Shown: positions 6,953 through 14,834 of the stretch, one piece after another | How the letters are laid out: the number at the start of each line of letters is the position of its first letter | Position numbering within the stretch: position 1 is the stretch's first letter | Assembly (NCBI GenBank): GCA_012800215.1 | Contig: JAAZJT010000070.1 | Span: 1-17,361 of the forward strand | Reading direction: 5' to 3' | Source of the DNA: Bacillota bacterium | GTDB lineage: Bacteria > Bacillota > Dethiobacteria > Dethiobacterales > Dethiobacteraceae | Length of the DNA stretch: 17,361 nucleotides | Notes under the pieces: generated by a model | Databases searched by the model: none | What the model saw: only the letters and a program-made list of their open reading frames with translations | Told to the model about the DNA's origin: nothing | Translations under genes and position numbers: made by a program

Positions 6953-7744
6953 ATGGCTCTGATTAGCAGTCCTCAAAACAGGCAGCTTAAGTTATATCGC
7001 AGTTTAGAAAAAAGAAAATATCGTGAGGAACTAGGGTTAATTCCTTTGGAAGGTCAACGCATTGTGGGTGATGTCATAAAACGCGGTATTTTCCCGGAAT
7101 TTATTTTACTGCGTGCTGATATTGCTTTATCGCAATTGCCTTTTTCCGGCTTGCTGCCTGCTGATACAGTTGTTTATAGTGTTGAAAATAAAATATTTGA
7201 TAGAATTGCTTTTACAAAAACGCCACAGGGTGTACTAGCTGTTTGTAAACGCCCCCGGCTGCCGCTGTCAGCTGTTTTTGCCAAGAAACCGGCTTTTATA
7301 TTAGTGGCAGACAGTATTCAGGACCCTGGAAATTTAGGGACAATGATTCGTTCTGCTGCTGCGGCCGGTGCGGGGGGTGTTGTTTTGCTGCCGGGAACAG
7401 TGGATGCCACTAACCCCAAAGCCATGCGGGCATCTATGGGTGCCTATTTTGCCCTTCCGGTTGTGGAGGCTACTTTTGCTGAGCTGCAACAGGCTTTACA
7501 GCTGCATGGTATTGACTTGGTGCTGGCTGATAAGTCTGCTGCATTAGACTATAACGATTTTGACTGGACGCAGCCTGTGGCGGTGGTAATAGGTAATGAA
7601 GGGTCAGGGATTTCTCAGAAAGTTAAAGAAGCTGCCACGACTATGGTTATGATTCCTATGCAGCAAGCAGTGGAGTCGCTAAATGCAGCAATAGCCATGT
7701 CTGTCCTTTTTTTTGAGGCTTCACGTCAGCGTCGTTTGCAATAG
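6953..7744 (+). CDS. SpoU/TrmH-family RNA 2'-O-methyltransferase (YsgA/RlmB-like)
   Basis: Predicted to transfer a methyl group from S-adenosylmethionine to a ribose 2'-OH of rRNA or tRNA. The N-terminal substrate-binding part (about 1-95) is followed by the SPOUT knot domain with all three motifs: motif 1 in the DSIQDPGNLGTMIRSA segment (N and R conserved), motif 2 in VVIGNEGSGIS, and motif 3 in IPMQQAVESLNAAIAMSV. Length 263 aa. Start: AAAGGAG at 6940-6946 precedes ATG 6953; an upstream in-frame ATG/GCG stretch from 6911 lacks a ribosome site. In Bacillus the similar gene ysgA lies just before pheST; here it is followed by a Phe T-box leader but not by pheST. The target nucleotide cannot be told from the sequence. 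Confidence 0.88.
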   Translation: MALISSPQNRQLKLYRSLEKRKYREELGLIPLEGQRIVGDVIKRGIFPEFILLRADIALSQLPFSGLLPADTVVYSVENKIFDRIAFTKTPQGVLAVCKRPRLPLSAVFAKKPAFILVADSIQDPGNLGTMIRSAAAAGAGGVVLLPGTVDATNPKAMRASMGAYFALPVVEATFAELQQALQLHGIDLVLADKSAALDYNDFDWTQPVAVVIGNEGSGISQKVKEAATTMVMIPMQQAVESLNAAIAMSVLFFEASRQRRLQ

Positions 7745-7791
7745 TAGTAAAAGTCAATTTTACAATGGTTGCACAATTACAAAAAAAGTAG

Positions 7792-7820
7792 TTGACAAAT
7801 AAAAGTCTTTAGCATAATAT
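7792..7820 (+). promoter_or_regulatory. Sigma-A promoter of the T-box operon
   Basis: -35 TTGACA (7792-7797), 17-base spacer, -10 TAATAT (7815-7820). Transcription should begin near 7827, about 340 bases before the first gene of the transporter. Confidence 0.85.
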
Positions 7821-7826
7821 AGGCGT

Positions 7827-8113
7827 ATATAGTTTTTAATAGGCGAAAAAAAGGTAATGACCAGGAACTAGTAGCAGCAAAGCTAATCATTGCAGAGAGC
7901 TTTCGGTTGGTGCGAGAAAGCAGGTATTAGCGCTGTGAATTCATCCTGAGAGCTGCACACTGAAAGGCGAAAGGCCCTGTAGGCTGTGCCGGGTTCTACC
8001 CGTTATTGTGGAGGGGCAATGATAGTTGCCCGCAAAGGTTGCTTTTTGGCAACGAAAACAAGGTGGTACCGCGAAAAATATTCGCCCCTGTTATTACAGG
8101 GGCGATTTTGTTT
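7827..8113 (+). promoter_or_regulatory. T-box leader, phenylalanine (UUC) specific
   Basis: A complete T-box riboswitch that reads tRNA charging. Stem I is recognised by the base helix CAGGA/TCCTG (7862-7866/7944-7948), the helix CAGC/GCTG (7875-7878/7932-7935) and the distal AGAGAGC...GGTTGGTGCGAG elements (7894-7917). Between these helices the 3' side of the specifier loop reads TGAA-TTC-A (7936-7943), so the specifier codon is UUC (7940-7942), Phe. The T-box AAGGTGGTACCGCG is at 8060-8073; its UGGU (8064-8067) pairs with 5'-ACCA, requiring discriminator A73 as in tRNA-Phe and arguing against Trp, whose bacterial tRNA usually has G73. The antiterminator competes with the terminator TCGCCCCTGT/ACAGGGGCGA (8082-8091/8096-8105) followed by TTTTGTTT. 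Uncharged tRNA-Phe should switch the operon on. Confidence 0.93.
8082..8113 (+). terminator. Conditional terminator of the T-box leader
   Basis: Ten-pair GC-rich stem with a TATT loop followed by TTTTGTTT. Its 5' arm follows the T-box sequence, the standard arrangement in which tRNA-stabilised antitermination prevents this hairpin. Confidence 0.9.
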
Positions 8114-8165
8114 ATAGATATTTAACCGGTTAAATATAAAAAACAAAAGTAAATGGAGGGATAAT

Positions 8166-9137
8166 GTGAAAAAGTATGTCAAAACGATAATAGTTGTTCT
8201 GTCGCTCATTATGGTTTTGTCACTTGTAGGTTGTTCTGGAAATAGTGATGAAAAGTTAAGTATAGGAATTATTCAGTATGCAGAGCATAACGCACTTGAT
8301 GCTGCCCGGGAAGGATTTATTGATGCACTGGCGGACAATGGCTATAAAGAAGGGGAAAAGATCACCATCGATTATCAAAACGCCCAGGCAGATCCGAATA
8401 ACCTGTCTACCATCAGTGATCGTTTTGTTAGCAACAAAGTTGATTTAGTACTGGCCATTGCTACTGATGCTGCCCAATCAATTGCTGGTAAAACAACTGA
8501 GATTCCCATTCTGGGAACAGCGATTACTGACTACGAAGTAGCTCGCTTAGTAGATTCAAATGAAGCTCCCGGAGGAAATGTGAGCGGCACTACGGATATG
8601 AACCCTATAAAAGAGCAGATTGACTTACTGGTTCAGTTGGTTCCTGATGCAAAAACGGTCGGAGTCCTTTATACCTCCAGTGAAGATAACTCGGTTCTGC
8701 AGGCTCAAATTGCTAAAAAAGCAATTGAGGAAAGGGGTCTAACGTATACAGAAGTAACAGTATCAAACTCCAATGAAGTACAGCAAGCCACACAATCTAT
8801 CGTCGGTCAATGTGACGCCATCTATATTCCCACTGATAATGTTTTTGCTTCGGCAATGCCCGTAGTCTATGGTATCACGTCACAGTCCAAAACTCCTGTG
8901 ATTTGTGGAGAAGCGGGCATGGTATATTCAGGCGGTTTGGCTACTTTAGGGATTGATTATTACAAATTAGGTTATCAGACCGGGTTGATGGCTGTGCGGA
9001 TTTTTGCAGAAGGTGCTGAGCCTGCAACCATGCCCATTGAATCGCAAAATGAATATGAACTAATCATCAACGGTGCGTTGGCAGAAAAAATTGGTTTGGA
9101 AATTCCGGCCGAACTGCAGAAATACGTGACTGAATAG
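8166..9137 (+). CDS. ABC transporter substrate-binding lipoprotein, TrpX/ABC_sub_bind family; predicted Phe-related uptake
   Basis: Extracytoplasmic solute receptor of an importer. It has a lipoprotein signal with lipobox LVGC (residues 20-23, Cys23 lipidated) after a KK N-region and hydrophobic core. The mature part is a two-lobed periplasmic-binding fold of the ABC_sub_bind type, with the typical opening SIGIIQYAEHNALD and the segments GTAITDYEVA and GEAGMVYSGGLATLGIDYYKLG. Length 323 aa. GTG start at 8166 follows GGAGGG (8155-8160). First gene of a three-gene cassette directly behind the Phe T-box. Characterised relatives (TrpX of streptococci) serve tryptophan uptake; here the leader points to phenylalanine or a precursor. 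The family is clear from sequence; the ligand is an inference from regulation. Confidence 0.88.
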   Translation: MKKYVKTIIVVLSLIMVLSLVGCSGNSDEKLSIGIIQYAEHNALDAAREGFIDALADNGYKEGEKITIDYQNAQADPNNLSTISDRFVSNKVDLVLAIATDAAQSIAGKTTEIPILGTAITDYEVARLVDSNEAPGGNVSGTTDMNPIKEQIDLLVQLVPDAKTVGVLYTSSEDNSVLQAQIAKKAIEERGLTYTEVTVSNSNEVQQATQSIVGQCDAIYIPTDNVFASAMPVVYGITSQSKTPVICGEAGMVYSGGLATLGIDYYKLGYQTGLMAVRIFAEGAEPATMPIESQNEYELIINGALAEKIGLEIPAELQKYVTE

Positions 9138-9172
9138 TAAGGTAATAATTAACCAGAAACGAGTGGGAAAAT

Positions 9173-10126
9173 ATGTTGCAAATACTTTTAGGTGCCCTGA
9201 TGCTTGGCCTGTTATGGGCGGTTATGACCATAGGCATTTATATCACTTACCGTATTTTAGGTATTGCTGATTTAACGGTAGAAGGAAGCATTGCCATGGG
9301 GGCGGCTATAGCAGCAAGCTGCATTTACAGCGGAGTAAACCCTTATCTGGCAACTTTGCTGGCACTTTTGGGCGGTATGGCAGCAGGCCTATGTACAGGT
9401 CTGCTGCATACCAGGCTGAAAATACCTGCCTTGTTGTCCGGGATATTAACCATGATTGCTCTTTATTCCATTAATCTGCGCATTCTTGGCAAAGCGAATG
9501 TATCGTTGCTGCGCATGGATACTGTTTATACAAATTTTATGAAAATGAGTTTTACTAATAACGCTGTATTTACGAAACTGGGTGTAACACACTTAATACC
9601 TGTTATTATTTTAGGAATGATCATTGTATTTGGGATTATAACGATATTATACTGGTTTTTTGGTACCGAAATAGGCTGTTCGATCCGGGCAACGGGAGAT
9701 AACCCGCAAATGTCCCGGGCTCAGGGAATTAATACGAATAATATGATTATTATAGGTTTGGTTATTAGCAATGGCTTAGTTGCTGTCAGCGGTGCCCTAA
9801 TTGCACAACAACAAAGTTTTGCTGATATTCAGATGGGAACCGGTTCTATTGTAATCGGGTTGGCCTCAGTCATTATCGGTGAAGTCCTGTTTAGTAAAAG
9901 AAGCTTCTTTATCCGCTTGGTTTCTCTTGTTCTTGGCGCCATTACCTATCGTGTAATTATTGCTTTGGTTCTGAAAATGGGGATGCCGGCCAATGATTTG
10001 AAGCTCTTTACTGCCATAACTGTTGCCGTTGCTTTATCGCTTCCTGAGTTTGGCTCATATCTGCGTCCCATTACAAAAAGCATAAAAGGGGGGGCGTCGG
10101 GTGCTATCCGTAAGCAGAGTTTATAA
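9173..10126 (+). CDS. ABC transporter permease, TrpY-like
   Basis: Membrane channel subunit of the importer. The 317-residue protein is strongly hydrophobic with about eight to nine membrane segments and belongs to the BPD_transp_2 (branched-chain amino acid/ribose-type) permease superfamily. The segment ADLTVEGSIAMGAAIAASC near residue 32 is characteristic of TrpY-type permeases, as is the cytoplasmic EIGCSIRATGDNPQMSRAQGI loop (about residues 166-186), which probably contacts the ATPase. The gene starts 35 bases after the binding-protein stop, with a weak ribosome site (GAGTGGG at 9161-9167), and overlaps the following ATPase gene by 26 bases, indicating coupled translation. Confidence 0.87.
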   Translation: MLQILLGALMLGLLWAVMTIGIYITYRILGIADLTVEGSIAMGAAIAASCIYSGVNPYLATLLALLGGMAAGLCTGLLHTRLKIPALLSGILTMIALYSINLRILGKANVSLLRMDTVYTNFMKMSFTNNAVFTKLGVTHLIPVIILGMIIVFGIITILYWFFGTEIGCSIRATGDNPQMSRAQGINTNNMIIIGLVISNGLVAVSGALIAQQQSFADIQMGTGSIVIGLASVIIGEVLFSKRSFFIRLVSLVLGAITYRVIIALVLKMGMPANDLKLFTAITVAVALSLPEFGSYLRPITKSIKGGASGAIRKQSL

Positions 10127-10895
10127 AACATTCAATATCGGTACGGTTAATGAAAAAACTGCTCTGAAAAATATTTGCCTGCACCTTACCAAAGGTGACT
10201 TCGTTACTTTGATTGGTGGGAATGGCTCAGGGAAATCAACCCTGCTTAACTGCATTGCAGGGGTTCATGATGTTGATGACGGCAGCATCACCATTGATGG
10301 TGTTGATGTAACCAAAATTCCCGAACATAAACGTGCCGGGATTCTGGGTCGAGTATTTCAGGATCCGATGGTAGGCACGGCTGCCAATATGGGTATTGAA
10401 GAAAACCTAGCCCTTGCTTATCGGCGTGGGAAAAAGCGTACATTTAAGTGGGGAATCAGCAGCAAAGAAAGGGAATTGTATAAAGAAATGCTCAGCCAGT
10501 TGGATCTGGGCTTGGAAAATCGCCTAAGTGATAAGGTTGGCTTGCTTTCCGGCGGTCAGCGCCAGGCACTTACGCTTTTAATGGCTACCCTTAATAAACC
10601 AAAACTGCTTCTTTTGGATGAGCATACAGCGGCACTGGACCCGAAAACGGCAGCAAAAGTTTTGAAATTAAGTGATCACTTTATTACGGAAGGTAGCCTC
10701 ACGACTTTAATGGTTACGCATAATATGCGGGATGCCATCAAATATGGAAACCGTTTAATCATGATGCATGAAGGTCGTATTTTATTAGACATCAAAGATG
10801 AGGCCAAACAAAAACTTACTGTGGAAGATTTATTGCAGCGCTTTGGTCGGGCCAGCGGTGAAGAATTCACTAGTGACCGAGCTTTATTAGCATAA
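10101..10895 (+). CDS. ABC transporter ATP-binding protein, TrpZ-like
   Basis: Energises the importer by ATP hydrolysis at the inner face of the membrane. Walker A GGNGSGKST (residues 39-47, K45), Q-loop VFQDP (Q87), signature LSGGQ (149-153), Walker B LLLLD-E (169-174) followed by HTAALDPKT, and H-loop VTHN (H207). Length 264 aa, normal for the family. It begins at a GTG inside the permease gene, preceded by the G-rich run at 10088-10094, and ends just before a strong terminator, so it closes the T-box operon. The HTAALDPKT D-loop is typical of the TrpZ/ABC_sub_bind cassette type. No accessory or fourth gene is present. Confidence 0.92.
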   Translation: MLSVSRVYKTFNIGTVNEKTALKNICLHLTKGDFVTLIGGNGSGKSTLLNCIAGVHDVDDGSITIDGVDVTKIPEHKRAGILGRVFQDPMVGTAANMGIEENLALAYRRGKKRTFKWGISSKERELYKEMLSQLDLGLENRLSDKVGLLSGGQRQALTLLMATLNKPKLLLLDEHTAALDPKTAAKVLKLSDHFITEGSLTTLMVTHNMRDAIKYGNRLIMMHEGRILLDIKDEAKQKLTVEDLLQRFGRASGEEFTSDRALLA

Positions 10896-10906
10896 GAGAT
10901 AAAATG

Positions 10907-10934
10907 CCACCGGATATAAACGGTGGCTTTTTTA
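10907..10934 (+). terminator. Terminator of the T-box transporter operon
   Basis: Seven-pair stem GCCACCG/CGGTGGC (10907-10913/10922-10928) with an eight-base loop, followed by six T. Confidence 0.93.
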
Positions 10935-11083
10935 CTAGGTTTTACCTCAATTAGCAGGTAATTTAATTTTTTATCAGAAGTATTGAAATGTTGTTTTATA
11001 TTTTGAATGCTTTATAACTATGTAAATAATTTAAAACAACCAGTTTTCCAATTTACAAGAGCAGCAGATAAAGGGGGAGTCAG

Positions 11084-12490
11084 ATGAAAAAGTATTTAAT
11101 GGGTACTGTAACTGCTGTGATGTTGATACTAACTTTATTTATGCCGGTTTACGCCAATTCAGGGCCTGTCTACTGGCAGGGCTATCCTGCAGCGGAAATG
11201 ATGTCTGTTGAACCAGATACTCCAATTACTGTGGAGAGTGAAGAACTTGTTTTTGATTTTTCACAGCAGGGGCACATTTCATATGCCTTAGAGGGGAGAG
11301 TTACGGCAACTTATCAGATGTTTAACCCTACGGATGAAGCCCAGATTGTACAAATGGCTTTTCCCTTTGTGGGGACACTTGCCCGGTTAAATACAGATGA
11401 GATCATGATAGCGGCTGAGCAAGAAAAAATACCGTACGAGTTATATCTTGGCGAACAGTTCCAGCAAGCTCGATTTTCTCCTGCCGGAGAAGAAAAAATG
11501 GCTTTTGCTTTTTCCAGGATTGTAGATGCTTTGACTACGCAAATTTATCAGGCGCAGAATTTTGCCGATAATGAACAAGGGAAGCTTTATTTTTTTACTG
11601 TAACGCCTACGACGGAGCAAGAGATCAATTTTGTCCTTGATTTTAGTTTCGATCCGCAGCAAACTAAAATTTTAACCAAGGGTTTTAACCGCTATGAAAG
11701 GGATAGTGCCAAAACGCGAATTGCTGCCTGGTGCCGGCAGCAGACACAGTTGGAAGTACTTGTCCTGTGTAAAGATATTGAATTTGAGTCCACCGCCTAT
11801 ACAGACGGAGAACTAGGTAAACAAACTAAACTTTATCATGAGCAAAAACTGGTGCAAACAGTAAAGCTCAAACAATATTTGCTTTCTTTTATACAGGATA
11901 AAATACCCATGCAGGACAAGGGATTATTTGCTGCTAATCAGTTATATAATCTTTATGCACAATTTTTGGATCAAATATTTACACAAAACTCGGGCTATTG
12001 TTCTGAAAATGATTTATATGCGGCAAGTAATGCTGACCGTATTATGACCTTGGTGTATACAGTGGATTTTTTGCCACAGGAGATAAAAGAAGTGAGCATC
12101 AGCTATCAAACTGTTGGCACCATGGATAAAAGGGAAACTACCAGTCCGCAATATTCTTATACTTATCTGCTTAATCCGGCTTCTCACTGGAAAGATTTTA
12201 AAAATTTAAACATTAAGGTTATCACGCCTCAAGAGGCACCTTATGTTATTAACAGCAGCCTGGAGTTAAAACAGACTGAGGAGAGGGTATATACAGCAAA
12301 GCTGCCGGATTTGCCGAATGGGGATTTTAGTTTTACACTATTTGCAAAAGAAAGAATAACGGCGGCGGATAAGATTGCCGGCAAAGTCAACCGTGCCTTT
12401 GGTTATTTTACTCCGCTCCTGCTGGGCGTATTGTCACTCATTATGGTTATTTTTTTGCTTGTATTTATAAAAAAAAGAAAGCAGAAATAA
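11084..12490 (+). CDS. Uncharacterised exported protein with C-terminal membrane anchor
   Basis: I do not recognise a named family. The 468-residue product has a signal peptide (MKKYL start, hydrophobic core, probable cleavage after VYA at residue 24) and one membrane helix near the end (about 443-462) followed by the basic tail KKRKQK, so most of it should face outside the cell, anchored at the C terminus. The region after cleavage starts NSGPVYWQGYPAAEMM. Residues about 50-110 look like a beta-sandwich with the segment YQMFNPTDEAQIVQMAFPF; two further beta-rich blocks follow (about 155-185 and 320-430). It has only three cysteines in the mature part and no LPXTG motif. GGGGGAG at 11073-11079 supports the ATG. 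It lies alone between a terminator and a convergent gene. The 10935-11083 gap is AT-rich and no confident promoter was picked there. Confidence 0.8.
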   Translation: MKKYLMGTVTAVMLILTLFMPVYANSGPVYWQGYPAAEMMSVEPDTPITVESEELVFDFSQQGHISYALEGRVTATYQMFNPTDEAQIVQMAFPFVGTLARLNTDEIMIAAEQEKIPYELYLGEQFQQARFSPAGEEKMAFAFSRIVDALTTQIYQAQNFADNEQGKLYFFTVTPTTEQEINFVLDFSFDPQQTKILTKGFNRYERDSAKTRIAAWCRQQTQLEVLVLCKDIEFESTAYTDGELGKQTKLYHEQKLVQTVKLKQYLLSFIQDKIPMQDKGLFAANQLYNLYAQFLDQIFTQNSGYCSENDLYAASNADRIMTLVYTVDFLPQEIKEVSISYQTVGTMDKRETTSPQYSYTYLLNPASHWKDFKNLNIKVITPQEAPYVINSSLELKQTEERVYTAKLPDLPNGDFSFTLFAKERITAADKIAGKVNRAFGYFTPLLLGVLSLIMVIFLLVFIKKRKQK

Positions 12491-12540
12491 ATGGTCAAAA
12501 TGCAGAAATCCCCACCAGTGGAGACTTCTGAAAAGGGATA

Positions 12541-13311
12541 TTAATTTTTGCGTTGCGCACCGTCAGTGGAATCGATGTAGTAATCATCTTTATACAGGAG
12601 TTGGGAAATCTGCACTATTTCGTAGCCATTTTCCTTGGCGAAGCTGATAATTTCCGGCAGGGCATCGGCTGTGTAGCGGCCGTTATTATGGAAAAGTACA
12701 ATGGCACCGGGATGTAATTGGCCGGTAACCCTTTTTACTATATCTGCCTTACTGATTTCTTTCCAGTCGAGGGAATCGACACTCCACTGAATGCATTGAT
12801 AACCAAATTCTGTACATGCCTCAATTACTTTATTGCTGTACTCACCAAAAGGTGGGCGAAAGAGGGTAACATTTTGTCCGGTTAATTCCTTCAGAGAGTT
12901 ATGTACTGAAGTAAGTTCCTTTTTTATGGCTGCTTTATCCAGTGTATTTAAGTGGGGATGGGTGGCGGTATGGTTGCCTAATTCATGACCTTCTTCTGCA
13001 ATCTGCTTTACAAGCTCCGGGTACTTGTCAATCCAGAAGCCTGTTAAAAAAAAAGTAGTTTTTAGTTCATTTTCTCGCAGAATTTCTAAAATTTTAGGGG
13101 TAAATTCGGCACCCCATGAAGCATCAAAAGAAATGGCTATTTTTTTTTCTGTTGTATCCACATAATAGATGGGGACAAGACGATTTTGCCCCGTTGCAGC
13201 TCTACTTTGTTTTCCCCAGATAATTTTAAACGCACAAAGCAGTATCAATATTATAATTACCAACAGAAGTAAACGTTTCTTTCTTTTGTCAAAAACGAAG
13301 CAGACAATCAT
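12541..13311 (-). CDS. Polysaccharide deacetylase, PdaB-like sporulation protein
   Basis: A NodB-domain protein anchored by one N-terminal membrane helix (about residues 14-32) with the domain outside the membrane. NodB motifs: motif 1 SFDASWG (D63; the second Asp of the usual TFDD is Ala64), motif 2 GNHTATHPH (H114, H118), motif 3 RPPFGEYS (R152), motif 4 QWSVDSLDW and motif 5 GAIVLFHN (H208). The SFDxSWG version of motif 1 and the lone N-terminal anchor fit the PdaB/YbaN group, needed for spore or cortex integrity in Bacillus. Loss of the second Asp removes a usual metal ligand, so deacetylase activity is doubtful or uses altered chemistry. Length 256 aa. AGGGGGTG lies seven bases before the ATG on the minus strand. 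The gene is divergent from hisC. Confidence 0.85.
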   Translation of the reverse strand: MIVCFVFDKRKKRLLLLVIIILILLCAFKIIWGKQSRAATGQNRLVPIYYVDTTEKKIAISFDASWGAEFTPKILEILRENELKTTFFLTGFWIDKYPELVKQIAEEGHELGNHTATHPHLNTLDKAAIKKELTSVHNSLKELTGQNVTLFRPPFGEYSNKVIEACTEFGYQCIQWSVDSLDWKEISKADIVKRVTGQLHPGAIVLFHNNGRYTADALPEIISFAKENGYEIVQISQLLYKDDYYIDSTDGAQRKN

Positions 13312-13583
13312 TTATCACACCCCCTATTTATAGTGTCCGCAGTTCTATTTACTTAATAAATCACCTATTATATTGGTATTCTGTAAATTACCGCTTATGC
13401 CTAAAAAAGGTAAATGAAGTCGATTAGGCTATTGTGGCAGCTTAAGCGATGTACTTACTTAGGGCAGGAAATTGATGGTGGCATGTCGAAAAACTGTATT
13501 ATATGTACCTTCTCAGCAGTGCCCTGCGCGTGAGGGCAAATCTGGACATGTTATTGATAAATGCCAGTTAATGGAGGCAGCCT
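13312..13583. other. Divergent intergenic region between the pdaB-like gene and hisC
   Basis: 272 bases that must hold promoters for both flanking genes. TATAAT-like text occurs on the minus strand at about 13366-13371, without a good -35 box. A small hairpin GCCCT/AGGGC (13521-13525/13533-13537) sits in the presumed hisC leader but has no T tract. I see no riboswitch that I recognise and no ORF. Confidence 0.5.
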
Positions 13584-14693
13584 ATGAGTAAACACTTGTA
13601 CCGGGAAGAAATTTTAGACATTAAACCATATGTGCCGGGCAAACCGGTAGAAGAAGTAAAACGTGAACTGGGGATCAGTGATGTAATTAAATTAGCTTCC
13701 AATGAAAATCCACTGGGACCGGCTCCGGCAGCCGTTCGTGTGCTGCAGGAGATGGCAGGCAGTGTCTCTGTCTACCCAGATGGTAATTGTTATTATTTAA
13801 AAGAAGCTTTGGCTGAAAAGCTTGGTGTTCTGCCTGCCAACTTAATTATCGGCAATGGCTCTGATGAAATTATTAAAATGATTGCGGAGGCTTTCCTTAA
13901 TGAAGGGGAAGAAGCTATTGTGGCAGAACCTACTTTTTCTGAGTACGATTTTGCCGCAAAAATTATGGGCGGACACACTGTAGTAGTACCGACAAAAGAA
14001 TTCACATTTAATTTATCTGCCATGGCCGAAGCCATCACAGAAAAAACAAAGCTCATTTTCATCTGCAACCCTAATAATCCCACAGGCACAATTGTACGGC
14101 AGTCTGATGTGCAGGCATTTCTGCAGCGGGTGCCAGAGCATGTTATTACTGTTTTTGATGAAGCTTACTATGAATATGTAACAGACGAATCATATCCAAA
14201 TACATTGGCCTTTGTACAGGAAGGGCGCAATGTTATTGTCCTGCGCACTTTTTCCAAAATCTATGGTTTGGCCGGGCTGCGAATTGGTTATGGCGTTTCT
14301 ACCCCGGCACTTATTGATTTGTTAAACCGGGTAAAAGAACCTTTTAATGTTAATTTGCTTTCACAGGCGGCAGCACAGGCGGCTTTAAGCGATATAGAAC
14401 ATCTGCAGCGCAGCCGCCAAATAAATGAAGAGGGGAAAGCTTATCTTTACAACGAATTTAAACGTTTAGGTTTACCGTTTATGCCTACTCACGCCAATTT
14501 TGTTTGGGTGCAAGTAAGGGCTGACAGTCAACAAGTTTTTGCCAAAATGCTCAGGCGTGGAGTAATTGTACGTACAGGCGATATTTTTGGTGCGCCGGAC
14601 TTTTTGCGCATAACCATTGGAACAAGGGAACAGAATAAACGTTTAATAGATACTTTATGTGCAGTCTTGACAGAAGAAGGAGTGCTGGGATAA
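13584..14693 (+). CDS. hisC: Histidinol-phosphate aminotransferase
   Basis: PLP-dependent class I/II aminotransferase. It converts imidazole-acetol phosphate and glutamate to histidinol phosphate and 2-oxoglutarate; many HisC enzymes also transaminate prephenate or aromatic keto acids. Seen: N-terminal KPYVPGKPVEEV and LASNENPLGP, the ICNPNNPTG motif (about 160-168), FDEAYYEY (D192 pairs with the PLP ring nitrogen), the PLP-lysine motif RTFSKIYGLAGLRIGY (K225) and a C-terminal RITIGTREQN phosphate-contact Arg. Length 369 aa. GGAGG at 13573-13577 precedes the ATG. No other his gene is nearby; with a Phe-controlled transporter upstream in the window, a role in aromatic amino acid transamination is possible but unproven. 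Confidence 0.92.
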   Translation: MSKHLYREEILDIKPYVPGKPVEEVKRELGISDVIKLASNENPLGPAPAAVRVLQEMAGSVSVYPDGNCYYLKEALAEKLGVLPANLIIGNGSDEIIKMIAEAFLNEGEEAIVAEPTFSEYDFAAKIMGGHTVVVPTKEFTFNLSAMAEAITEKTKLIFICNPNNPTGTIVRQSDVQAFLQRVPEHVITVFDEAYYEYVTDESYPNTLAFVQEGRNVIVLRTFSKIYGLAGLRIGYGVSTPALIDLLNRVKEPFNVNLLSQAAAQAALSDIEHLQRSRQINEEGKAYLYNEFKRLGLPFMPTHANFVWVQVRADSQQVFAKMLRRGVIVRTGDIFGAPDFLRITIGTREQNKRLIDTLCAVLTEEGVLG

Positions 14694-14696
14694 AAT
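14667..14696 (+). promoter_or_regulatory. Promoter of the TPP riboswitch-thiM transcript
   Basis: -35 TTGACA (14667-14672) inside the hisC coding end, 18-base spacer, -10 TAAAAT (14691-14696) overlapping the hisC stop codon. Transcription would begin near 14703, just before the riboswitch. Confidence 0.7.
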
Positions 14697-14717
14697 AGAA
14701 AATACAATTACATAAGG

Positions 14718-14814
14718 AAGCCTAGGGGTGCCCGTGAGTACGGGCTGAGAAATCAGTGCGCCTAAACTGATTAACCCTTTGAACCTGAGATGGATTATAC
14801 CAGCGTAGGGAAGG
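14718..14814 (+). promoter_or_regulatory. TPP riboswitch (THI element)
   Basis: Shows the conserved thi-box parts: AGGGGTGCCC with CGGGCTGAGA (14724-14750), a variable hairpin (14751-14772), then ACCCTTTGAACCTGA (14774-14788) and GGATTATACCAGCGTAGGGA (14792-14811). The closing helix P1 pairs CCTA (14721-14724) with TAGG (14806-14809). Thiamin diphosphate should stabilise this fold and favour the downstream terminator, switching thiM off when the cofactor is plentiful. Confidence 0.97.
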
Positions 14815-14834
14815 ACCACTTCGAGGCAGATAAC

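Noticed and set aside
7840..8110. Tryptophan specificity of the T-box, expected from the TrpXYZ-type genes
   Set aside because: The aligned specifier position reads UUC, there is no UGG codon at that position, and the T-box bulge UGGU does not fit a G73 tRNA.
12503..12530. Hairpin between the convergent unknown gene and the pdaB-like gene as a bidirectional terminator
   Set aside because: The stem has two mismatches and no T tract on either strand; termination here is possible but not supported.
13521..13537. Small GCCCT/AGGGC hairpin before hisC as a riboswitch or attenuator
   Set aside because: Only five pairs, no T tract, no recognised aptamer sequence, no leader peptide with repeated His codons.
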